Shown here one piece after another: positions 13,517-19,607 of a stretch of DNA of 19,607 nt. The DNA comes from Alphaproteobacteria bacterium (GTDB lineage: Bacteria; Pseudomonadota; Alphaproteobacteria; UBA2136; UBA6156), in the NCBI GenBank assembly GCA_027490875.1, contig JAIXXE010000111.1:1-19607 (forward strand), in the 5' to 3' direction. The notes under the pieces are model-generated. The model did no database searches. It saw nothing but the letters and a program-made list of their open reading frames with translations, and was not told the DNA's origin. Made by a program: the position numbers and the translations under genes. Every line of letters starts with the position of its first letter. The stretch's first letter is position 1.

Positions 13517-14242
13517 ATGTCCTCTCTCCATGACAAAAATCGGCCTTACCAAACTGCGTTTTATACCGCACGCGGTGAGGCGATTCACCAACTCTTGGCC
13601 CTGCTGCTGGATGGAACCCCTTGGCCTTCCTTAAAGCAGCTTAAGCCAAAACCAATGCAGGCGTTGTTGCAGAATTTGGCCATCCAGAAGGGGGCCGACG
13701 CATCGCTCAGATTCCTGCGTGCTCACCCCGATCAATGGCCTTGGTTTGTGGGCTGTGCGCGCACCCTGCTGAAATGCTTTGACGACTGGGATATGTCACC
13801 ACTGATTTTGGTAGAGCCAACCTTGCCAACATTGGCATTGCCTCATGGCGGTGCCCTGTGCTTTGGTTGCCCCGACTTCCACGGGTATTCCGCTGCGCTT
13901 GGTGGTCGTGTTTCCATCGAGTTCAAGACTGGTTGGCACCGAGTACGCAGACAATCGGCCAAACTGGCACGTTACAACGGTGGAACACGCCTGTTCGTTC
14001 AGGATGAAAAAGGATTCACCGAGCCCTTTAAAGGAACGATTTGGCTGTCACTCAGCGACTGCCTGATTGATCCTCGTACGGGAAAACATCTGGCGCGGCC
14101 ATGGCCGGTACTCAACTACCACTTCGAGCCGTATTGCCCCGAGCGTATCACGCGGATTCTCAGTCCTCGTTTTGGGGTTGGGGCCAACGATTTGGCCCGC
14201 TTGCCGCGGCTTGAACACTACGATCGATTCTCCTCCGCCTAA
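13517..14242 (+). CDS. Probable PD-(D/E)XK-type nuclease
   Basis: This 241-residue protein starts at 13517 with CGGAG 7-8 nt upstream. The centre reads CFGCPDFHGYSAALGG then RVSIEFKTGWHRVRRQSAKL: a PD (119-120), then E135-x-K137 on a hydrophobic strand, and a conserved-type Q146. This is the PD-(D/E)XK nuclease core and most resembles VRR-NUC-like or phage nucleases (G.PD ... EhK.G ... Q). The N-terminal 100 residues are helical and not recognised. Base composition is lower in GC than in flanking genes, and it sits with an HNH gene inside a split permease operon, all consistent with horizontal arrival. The call rests on motif spacing only. Confidence 0.6.
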   Translation: MSSLHDKNRPYQTAFYTARGEAIHQLLALLLDGTPWPSLKQLKPKPMQALLQNLAIQKGADASLRFLRAHPDQWPWFVGCARTLLKCFDDWDMSPLILVEPTLPTLALPHGGALCFGCPDFHGYSAALGGRVSIEFKTGWHRVRRQSAKLARYNGGTRLFVQDEKGFTEPFKGTIWLSLSDCLIDPRTGKHLARPWPVLNYHFEPYCPERITRILSPRFGVGANDLARLPRLEHYDRFSSA

Positions 14243-14252
14243 GGGCGGAGCC
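14234..14252. terminator. Hairpin at the end of the nuclease gene
   Basis: CTCCGCC (about 14234-14240) pairs with GGCGGAG (14245-14251), spanning the TAA stop. Only a short T-run follows (CCCCATTTCT), so it is a weak terminator candidate between convergent genes. Confidence 0.45.
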
Positions 14253-14258
14253 CCATTT

Positions 14259-15236
14259 CTAAGTAGCCCCTAAGCCCACCCGCACCCGCGGGTCGGCGGC
14301 GGCGAGGCTGAGGTCGGCCAGCAGGTTGCCCAGCAGCGTTAGCACAGCGCCAATCAGCAGTAGCGCCATGACGGTGGGGTAGTCGCGCATCATCACGCTG
14401 TCGTAAAACAGCTTGCCCATGCCGGGTAGGCCGAACAGGCTTTCCATAATCACACTGCCGCCAATCAGCCCCGGCAACGCCAGCCCCACAATGGTGAGGG
14501 TTGGCAACAGCGCGTTGCGCAGGATGTGCCGCACCCACACCCGCTGGCCCGAGGCCCCCTTGGCACGGGCCGTAAGGACAAATGGCTGCCCCAACACCGC
14601 CAAGGCACTGCCACGCACATAGCGCGTTAGCCCCGCCAGGCTGCCAATCAGCCCTACCGCCAAGGGCAGGGTAAGGTGCCAGAGGGTATCGGCTGCCCGT
14701 TGCCACCACGGCCAGTGTTCGGCGCCAAAGGTGTTGAGGCTACTGAGCGGCACCCAGCCCAAGCCAACGCCAAACCATTGCAGCCCCAGCAGCGCCAGCC
14801 ACACACTCGGGGCGGCCAGCCCGGCGTACAGCAGCACGGTGGTGGTGGTATCGGCCATCCCGCCCGCCCGCGCCGCCAGCCATAGCCCCAGCGGCAGGCT
14901 TAGGCTTAAGATTAACAGCAGCCCCACACCGTTCAGCCACAAGGTGAGGGGCAGGGCTTCGGCCAGCTTTTGCACTACGGGCAGACCATCGGGCATCAGG
15001 CTTACGCCCAAGTTGCCTTGCGCCAAGTGCCCCAGCCAGCGCAGGTATTGCACGGGCAGGGGGTCGCTTAACCCCGCCGTGTTCATCAGCGCGCTGCTGC
15101 GGGCTTTGGGGTCGAAGTCGCCCATCAGTTGGGTCGGGTCGCCGGGGGCGAGGTGCATCACGCCAAAGCAAAGGATGGTTATCCCGAGCAGCAAGGGCAA
15201 CATGAACACCAAACGGCGGAGCAGGTAGGCGAGCAT
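14259..15236 (-). CDS. dppB: Peptide/nickel-type ABC transporter permease (DppB/OppB family)
   Basis: This 325-residue inner-membrane permease opens MLAYLLRRLVFMLPLLLGIT, the standard OppB/DppB N-terminus, followed by FGVMHLAPGDP. The EAA loop is ARAKGASGQRVWVRHILRNALLPTL, and FGLPGMGKLFYDSVMMRDYP is a family signature. Together with a DppC partner it forms the channel of a peptide, opine or metal-chelate importer; the binding protein and ATPases are not in this window. The normal next gene, dppC, lies 1.6 kb further along the same strand, past two opposite-strand nuclease genes. The promoter appears to be leaderless (TAGGCT 6 nt before ATG). Confidence 0.95.
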   Translation of the reverse strand: MLAYLLRRLVFMLPLLLGITILCFGVMHLAPGDPTQLMGDFDPKARSSALMNTAGLSDPLPVQYLRWLGHLAQGNLGVSLMPDGLPVVQKLAEALPLTLWLNGVGLLLILSLSLPLGLWLAARAGGMADTTTTVLLYAGLAAPSVWLALLGLQWFGVGLGWVPLSSLNTFGAEHWPWWQRAADTLWHLTLPLAVGLIGSLAGLTRYVRGSALAVLGQPFVLTARAKGASGQRVWVRHILRNALLPTLTIVGLALPGLIGGSVIMESLFGLPGMGKLFYDSVMMRDYPTVMALLLIGAVLTLLGNLLADLSLAAADPRVRVGLGAT

Positions 15237-15242
15237 AGCGCC

Positions 15243-15271
15243 AGCCTAGCAGGACGCACACACTTCGGCTA
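15243..15271 (-). promoter_or_regulatory. Possible promoter of dppB (leaderless type)
   Basis: On the minus strand, TAGCCG (15266-15271), 17 nt, TAGGCT (15243-15248), then 6 nt to the ATG. The -35 box is poor, so this is tentative. Confidence 0.3.
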
Positions 15272-15275
15272 CAGT
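15247..15275 (+). promoter_or_regulatory. Possible promoter of ruvC (leaderless type)
   Basis: TACAGT (15270-15275) lies 6 nt before the ruvC ATG, with only a weak -35 (TAGCAG, 15247-15252). The intergenic space with dppB is only 45 nt, so the two promoters overlap face to face. Confidence 0.3.
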
Positions 15276-15281
15276 GCCGTC

Positions 15282-15764
15282 ATGCGCATTTTAGGCCTCG
15301 ACCCAGGGTTGGAACATACCGGCTATGGCGTGGTGGAGGTTCACGGCAACGCCTATACCTTTGTGGCGGCGGGGCGGGTGTCTTCCAACCCGAAGGACCC
15401 TCTGCCCCAGCGGCTGTCGGTGTTGGCCGCAGGCGTTGTGGCCGTGGTGAGCCAGTACGCTCCGCAAGCGGCGGCAGTAGAAGAAGTGTACGTGAATAAA
15501 AACATGCAAAGCAGCATGAAGTTGGCGCAGGCGCGGGCGATATCGTTGCTCATCCCCACGCAGGCGGGCGTACCCGTTTACGAGTATGCCGCGCGGTTGG
15601 TGAAGCAGAGCCTGGTGGGCAAAGGGAATGCCGAAAAGCCGCAGGTGGCCCACATGGTAGGCGTGCTGCTGCCCGCCACACGGGCGCTGAAGCTACCACC
15701 CGATGCCACCGATGCATTGGCGGTGGCCCTCACCCATGCGCATCATGCTGGGCGGCCGCGCTAA
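15282..15764 (+). CDS. ruvC: Crossover junction endodeoxyribonuclease RuvC
   Basis: This 160-residue protein is a Holliday-junction resolvase of the RNase H fold. It opens MRILGLDPGLEHTGYGVVE with catalytic Asp7. VEEVYVNKN (66-74) carries Glu67, and PDATDALAVALTHAH (140-154) carries Asp141 and Asp144, so all four acidic residues (D7, E66, D138, D141 in E. coli) are present. The start was set at 15282; a longer in-frame reading runs back into dppB and is not credible. Unlike the common ruvCAB operon, ruvA and ruvB are not adjacent; secA follows 96 nt later. Confidence 0.96.
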   Translation: MRILGLDPGLEHTGYGVVEVHGNAYTFVAAGRVSSNPKDPLPQRLSVLAAGVVAVVSQYAPQAAAVEEVYVNKNMQSSMKLAQARAISLLIPTQAGVPVYEYAARLVKQSLVGKGNAEKPQVAHMVGVLLPATRALKLPPDATDALAVALTHAHHAGRPR

Positions 15765-15860
15765 CCCTTACCTTACTTAGGCAGAGGTCTGGTTTTATTG
15801 CCGCTCAAATGTACAGCCGCCCGGTTGCTTTTTCTACCCTTTTGGGCCAAGAGTGCGCCT

Positions 15861-18473
15861 ATGTTTAATCCGCTCGCTTTGCTGTTTGGCACCCCAACCT
15901 CTAAGTTCTTGAAAGCCAATAAAGCGTTCCCCGCTGCTGTGGGGGCCTTAGAACCTGCCTTGCAAGGCCTCAGCGATGCGGCGCTGGCCGACTTAACCGT
16001 GCAGCTTAAAGCCAAGTTGCAGCAAGGGGCATCGCTGGATAGCCTTAAGGTGGAAGCCTTTGCCGCCGTGCGCGAAGCGGCGCGCCGCGCCTTGGGGTTG
16101 CGGGCATTCGATGTTCAGTTGCTGGGTGGTTTGGCGCTACACGGCGGGAACATTGCCGAAATGAAAACCGGCGAAGGTAAAACGCTGGTCGCCACCTTTG
16201 CCGCGTACCTGAATGCCTTGGCAGGCAAGGGCGTGCACGTGGTAACCGTGAACGACTATCTGGCCAAGCGTGACGCCGCCTGGATGGGCGCGGTGTTTAT
16301 CAAGTTGGGGATGACGACAGCCGCGATTTATCATGGCCAGGATGGCATGGAACGTAAGGCCGCCTACGAGGCCGATATTACCTATGCCACCAACAACGAA
16401 TTGGGCTTTGATTACCTGCGCGACCACATGGCCCTCCACCCCAGTCAATTGGTGCAGCGGCCCTTGTATTTTGCGATTGTGGATGAGGTGGATAGCATCC
16501 TGATTGATGAAGCACGGACGCCGCTGATTATCTCGGGCCCTACCGACGACCAAACCCAGCTGTATTTGCAAGTCGATGGGCTGATTCCGCAGCTGGTGGA
16601 AGCTGAAGACTATGAAGTAGACCAAAAGCAACGCAGCGTGACCCTGACCGACAGCGGCGTGGATAAGGCCGAACACTATTTGCAAGCTCAAGGCCTGCTG
16701 CCCGCCCAAGCCAACCTGTACGACACCCACTACATTAGCCTGGTGCACCACGTAACCCAAGCCCTGCGGGCGCATGTGCTCTATCGGCGCGACGCGGAAT
16801 ATATTGTGCGCACCGGCGACAAGGGCCCCGAAGTGGTGCTGATTGACGAGTTTACCGGCCGCATGATGCCGGGGCGGCGCCTGAGCGAAGGGCTGCATCA
16901 GGCGATTGAAGCCAAGGAAGGCGTGCCAGTTCAGCAGGAAAATCAGACCATGGCGTCGATTACCTTTCAAAACTTTTTCCGGCTGTACCCCAAACTGGCA
17001 GGGATGACCGGAACTGCCGCCACCGAAGCGGAAGAGTTTGAGAACATCTATAACCTGCAAACGCTGGTCATCCCCACCAATGTGCCGGTGGCGCGGAAGG
17101 ATGCAGCGGATATTATCTACCCCAGCAAAAAGGGTAAGTTAAAAGCCATTGTGGCCGATATTGCCGATTGCCACGCCCGCGGCCAACCAGTGCTGGTGGG
17201 CACCACGACCATTGAAAAGAGCGAAGAACTGGCCAACGCCCTGCAAGCCGCGCAGGTGCCGCACAGTGTCTTGAATGCACGCTTCCATGAGCAAGAGGCC
17301 AGCATTGTGGCGCAGGCCGGGCGAAAGGGCGCGGTGACCATCGCCACCAACATGGCGGGCCGTGGTACCGACATTAAGCTTGGCGGTAACCTGGAACTGC
17401 TGCTGGCCGATGCCAAGGACGCGCAGGATGCCGCGCGGATTAGGGCTGCCCAAGTGGCCGAACATGCCGCTGTTATGGCCGCTGGCGGGCTTAAGGTGCT
17501 TGGCACCGAGCGCCACGAGAGCCGCCGGATTGATAACCAGCTGCGCGGCCGCAGTGGCCGGCAGGGCGACGTTGGCGCCAGCGTGTTTTACCTTTCCATG
17601 CAAGATGACCTCATCAAGCGCTTCGTTCCGAACATTGAAGGCCTGTTGGGTAAACTGAATGTACCCGACGATGAGGCGGTGCAGATGGCGATTGTGAGCA
17701 AGAGCATTGAAAACGCCCAGAACAAAATTGAAGCGCTGAACTTTGACCTGCGCAAGAATATTTTGAAATACGACGAAGTGCTCAACGACCAACGCAAGGT
17801 GGTTTACGACCAACGCACGCAGGTGCTTCATACGGAAAATCTGGCCGAGACTTTGGTGGAGTTTCGGCATGATGTGCTCGACGCATTGGGGGCCGAGGCC
17901 TTCCCGCCCGAAGCCCTGCCCGAGCAATGGCAGCCCGATATCTTGAGCAATGGCCTCAAGAATCAGTTTGGGCTGGACCTGCCTTTACACGAGTGGTTGA
18001 AGGAAGCCGATGTTGGGGCGGCACATGTGATGACCCGCTGCCGCCAAGCCGCCGATGAGGCGTGGGCCCAAAAGGTAGCGAGCATTCCCCCCGAGGTGAT
18101 GCGCAGCCTAGAAAAGAGCGTGATTTTGCAAACGCTGGACCGGCTCTGGCGGCAGCACTTGCAGGCGCTGGATTTTCTGCGCAAGGGGATTGGCTTACGC
18201 GGCTACGCCCAGAAGGACCCCTTGAACGAATACGGCAAGGAAAGCTTTGTGCTGTTTGAAGATATGATGGCGCAGGTGAAGCGCGATGTGGTGGCCCTGT
18301 TGGCCCGCATTCAGTTAATGCCTGCATCTGCCGAGACCCCGGTTTCAGCCGCTCCTGCGCCACAGGCATCACAGGAGGTGGCCACGCGCACCCTAAAAAA
18401 GCCGTTGCCCAACAAGTCAGTGCTCAAGCCAGCGCCCAAGGGGCGTACGGCGGCGCGCAAGGGCAGCCGATAG
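15861..18473 (+). CDS. secA: Preprotein translocase ATPase SecA (frame 0 product, 870 residues)
   Basis: SecA drives proteins through SecYEG. The start is ATG 15861 (MFNPLALLFGTPTSKFLKAN), typical of SecA; a longer reading from 15798 has no support. Walker A is MKTGEGKTL (GEGKT at 104-108), and the DEAD-box is VDEVDSILIDEARTPLI (DEVD at 208-211). The preprotein cross-linking domain, MTGTAATEAEEF, and NMAGRGTDIKLGG of the second nucleotide-binding fold are all present, as is the C-terminal helical scaffold. In this frame the protein ends with a basic linker (KGRTAARKGSR) at 18473 and lacks the zinc-binding C-terminus. That tail is intact in the -1 frame (see 18401-18625). Confidence 0.97.
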   Translation: MFNPLALLFGTPTSKFLKANKAFPAAVGALEPALQGLSDAALADLTVQLKAKLQQGASLDSLKVEAFAAVREAARRALGLRAFDVQLLGGLALHGGNIAEMKTGEGKTLVATFAAYLNALAGKGVHVVTVNDYLAKRDAAWMGAVFIKLGMTTAAIYHGQDGMERKAAYEADITYATNNELGFDYLRDHMALHPSQLVQRPLYFAIVDEVDSILIDEARTPLIISGPTDDQTQLYLQVDGLIPQLVEAEDYEVDQKQRSVTLTDSGVDKAEHYLQAQGLLPAQANLYDTHYISLVHHVTQALRAHVLYRRDAEYIVRTGDKGPEVVLIDEFTGRMMPGRRLSEGLHQAIEAKEGVPVQQENQTMASITFQNFFRLYPKLAGMTGTAATEAEEFENIYNLQTLVIPTNVPVARKDAADIIYPSKKGKLKAIVADIADCHARGQPVLVGTTTIEKSEELANALQAAQVPHSVLNARFHEQEASIVAQAGRKGAVTIATNMAGRGTDIKLGGNLELLLADAKDAQDAARIRAAQVAEHAAVMAAGGLKVLGTERHESRRIDNQLRGRSGRQGDVGASVFYLSMQDDLIKRFVPNIEGLLGKLNVPDDEAVQMAIVSKSIENAQNKIEALNFDLRKNILKYDEVLNDQRKVVYDQRTQVLHTENLAETLVEFRHDVLDALGAEAFPPEALPEQWQPDILSNGLKNQFGLDLPLHEWLKEADVGAAHVMTRCRQAADEAWAQKVASIPPEVMRSLEKSVILQTLDRLWRQHLQALDFLRKGIGLRGYAQKDPLNEYGKESFVLFEDMMAQVKRDVVALLARIQLMPASAETPVSAAPAPQASQEVATRTLKKPLPNKSVLKPAPKGRTAARKGSR
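18373..18467 (+). promoter_or_regulatory. Candidate -1 programmed frameshift site in secA
   Basis: An in-phase slippery heptamer A AAA AAG lies at 18395-18401. AGGAGGT (18373-18379), a Shine-Dalgarno-like sequence, is 15 nt upstream. Downstream, 18404-18410 (GTTGCCC) can pair with 18461-18467 (GGGCAGC), with a smaller nested stem near 18432-18445. This is the arrangement of the E. coli dnaX frameshift signal. A single lost A in the homopolymer would look the same, so the call is conditional. Confidence 0.55.
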
Positions 18474-18625
18474 CTGAGTCGTTAGGCAATGGGCCATCGT
18501 CGCGCGACTTTGGGGTGGCCAGTTGGGATGACTTAAACCCGCTCGACCCGCGTATCGCCCGCAACGCCCCATGCCCCTGCGGCAGCGGCAAACGGTTCAA
18601 GCATTGCCATGGAGCGATTCTTTAA
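18401..18625 (+). CDS. secA: SecA C-terminal zinc-binding domain in the -1 frame
   Basis: Read in the -1 frame relative to the 870-residue secA reading, this segment gives a linker rich in Ala and Gln, then SWDDLNPLDPRIARNAPCPC and GSGKRFKHCHG, ending at TAA 18623-18625. CPCGSGK..KHCHG is the conserved SecA C-terminal motif that binds zinc and contacts SecB and the ribosome. With the shift at 18395-18401 the protein would have 921 residues, close to the family norm. The domain is undamaged over 74 codons, which argues against a long-dead pseudogene and for frameshifting or a recent or erroneous one-base deletion. Confidence 0.85.
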   Translation, partial: AVAQQVSAQASAQGAYGGAQGQPIAESLGNGPSSRDFGVASWDDLNPLDPRIARNAPCPCGSGKRFKHCHGAIL

Positions 18626-18672
18626 GGAGATGACGATGAAGATTGATGTTGCCGACGATCGCCCACCTCACA

Positions 18673-19058
18673 CACTCTCCGTCATTCCAGAACGCGGTTG
18701 GGGAGAACAATGATTCATTGTTCAGGCCCCCAATCCGTATCTGGAATAGCAAAACCCATTCTCACCAGTTAGAGCGAAGCCTCTTATTGATTGGTACAGC
18801 CAAAAAAGTTCCCTCATCACGGCGAAGGCCGTGATCCACGCTTAAAAAAAGATTCCGTGGATGGCGGCTGGAGTTTACCCTCGCGGAGGCGGGGGCCGCC
18901 ATGAGGGTGAAATTTGTAACAGGTGGTGATGGGCTTCGCTATATTACGCTGCGCGTCGGTCTTCGCTTCGCTACGGCTCCTGGTAGCCGCAGGAGGCCAA
19001 AAATCGACAAGCGCGTTGTCCTTGCTGGCCCCTGCTGGCTTCTGGAATGACGGGAGTG
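18673..19058. repeat. MITE-like palindromic element of about 386 bp
   Basis: The ends are inverted repeats: 18673-18692 (CACTCTCCGTCATTCCAGAA) matches the reverse complement of 19040-19058 with one 1-nt gap. Inside are four further inverted repeats: 18684-18747; ATCACGGC/GCCGTGAT (18816-18835); ATCCACG/CGTGGAT (18834-18862); ATGGCGGC/GCCGCCAT (18861-18902). A possible GGCTCCTG..CAGGAG stem is near 18975-18996. No protein of the usual transposase type is encoded. No clear target-site duplication is visible. This accounts for most of the gene-free stretch between secA and the acetyltransferase. Confidence 0.75.
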
Positions 19059-19100
19059 GTTTGTAATATGCATTAAAGGGGCCTTTGGCTAAACCATACC

Positions 19101-19124
19101 AAAACAGCCCCCACAGAGGAGGGC
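19101..19124 (-). terminator. Terminator of the GNAT gene
   Basis: On the minus strand, a GCCCTC/GGGGGC stem (19107-19124) is followed by TGTTTT (19100-19106). It lies 28 nt after the stop codon. Confidence 0.6.
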
Positions 19125-19151
19125 CGTTCAGGTGTCGATGCGGCGCGCGTG

Positions 19152-19586
19152 CTAGAGCCAACGCTCGGCGTAGCAGCGGCCTTCTTCATCGGCATTGAAG
19201 AGGGTAAAGCCTGCCTTTTTGAAGGTCGCGAGTGAAGCTTGATTTCCTTCGTGCACCCAAGCAACAAACACCTCTTTGCCGCGTTGTCTTGCCCATTTAG
19301 TCGCGGTTGCCAAGAGTAACCCACCACAGCCCTTCAAGCGATGATGCGGGTTCACATAGATGCCGAGGACTTCCACAAACTCGCAGATTTTTTTGCCCTT
19401 ACCCGGATAGGTGGATCTTTGTTCGAGCAGGCCGATATAGCCAACGTCCGGGAAGCAACCCAAGGTGTAGAATCCGTAATTTTGATTCTTTAACCGACTG
19501 TCGATGAGCTGAGCCATCAAGGCTTCAAGCTCTGCGTCATTTTTTGCTTTGGCCGGAAAGCCATCGCTGTAAGGATAGGAACGCAT
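19152..19586 (-). CDS. GNAT-family N-acetyltransferase
   Basis: In this 144-residue reading, VLGIYVNPHHRLKGCGGLLL (73-92) is motif A of the GNAT fold with the acetyl-CoA pyrophosphate loop (R..G.GG). ATKWARQRGKEVFVAWVHEGNQASLATFKKAGF is the motif B region ending in the typical YxxxGF-like tail. The acceptor substrate is unknown. The ATG at 19586 has no strong ribosome binding site, and the same frame is open upstream to the window edge (FRFIRDD), which resembles a GNAT N-terminus, so the gene may begin outside the window. Confidence 0.85.
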   Translation of the reverse strand: MRSYPYSDGFPAKAKNDAELEALMAQLIDSRLKNQNYGFYTLGCFPDVGYIGLLEQRSTYPGKGKKICEFVEVLGIYVNPHHRLKGCGGLLLATATKWARQRGKEVFVAWVHEGNQASLATFKKAGFTLFNADEEGRCYAERWL

Positions 19587-19607
19587 ATCGTCTCTGATGA
19601 AACGAAA

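Noticed and set aside
15798..15860. In-frame N-terminal extension of SecA
   Set aside because: MFNPLALLFGTP at 15861 is a typical SecA start; the extra 21 residues are not SecA-like.
18636..18713. 25-codon frame directly after secA with AAGGAG upstream
   Set aside because: It runs into the palindromic element and ends there; the AAGGAG overlaps the SecA stop codon in the -1 frame. Probably not a gene, or a remnant cut by the element.
1..19607. CRISPR arrays, tRNA, rRNA, integrases or transposase genes
   Set aside because: No regularly spaced repeats with unique spacers, no cloverleaf-like sequence and no transposase or integrase motif were found by eye.

Overview
The window looks like a stretch of chromosome from a GC-rich Gram-negative bacterium, most likely an alphaproteobacterium. 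The evidence for this is an aa3-type cytochrome oxidase subunit IV next to subunit III, a Maf gene overlapping a short RNase E/G gene, and an HNH endonuclease of the 'CQYTG / NNRKGN' type. The lineage is an inference; no rRNA or tRNA gene is visible. Most genes are housekeeping, packed on both strands, with several short accessory inserts.

Layout. Positions 1-1331 (minus): a TrmH/SpoU RNA methyltransferase cut by the window edge, overlapping by ATGA with a class I SAM methyltransferase. 1377-2333: two small unknown genes facing each other across one bidirectional terminator. 2330-4213 (minus): uvrC. 4310-4483: a 57-residue protein with a perfect ribosome binding site and its own terminator. 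4567-5915: a small membrane protein, oxidase subunit IV and coxC. 5988-8452: UDP-glucose dehydrogenase, a degenerate GGDEF protein and a free-standing RnfB-like ferredoxin. 8457-8897 (minus): an unknown gene. 8987-11355: maf, rng-like and recX. 11591-15236: a small unknown gene and the dppC/dppB-type permease genes, separated by two opposite-strand nuclease genes. 15282-18625: ruvC and secA. 18673-19058: a MITE-like palindromic repeat. 19152-19586 (minus): a GNAT acetyltransferase.

Two observations stand out. First, secA ends before its conserved zinc-binding tail. The tail is intact in the -1 frame, and the overlap of the two frames contains an in-phase A AAA AAG heptamer with a Shine-Dalgarno-like AGGAGGT 15 nt upstream, which is the layout of the dnaX programmed frameshift. 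Second, many genes (methyltransferase, GGDEF protein, maf, recX, dppC, probably dppB and ruvC) have a -35/-10 pair placed so that transcription would start at the start codon. This suggests that leaderless mRNAs are common in this organism.

Other notable points are a peptide-permease operon split by an HNH and a PD-(D/E)XK-type nuclease, a dppC 3' end with AT-rich codons that lacks the usual family C-terminus, an AT-rich patch inside recX, and a 386-bp element with 19/20-bp terminal inverted repeats and several internal hairpins.
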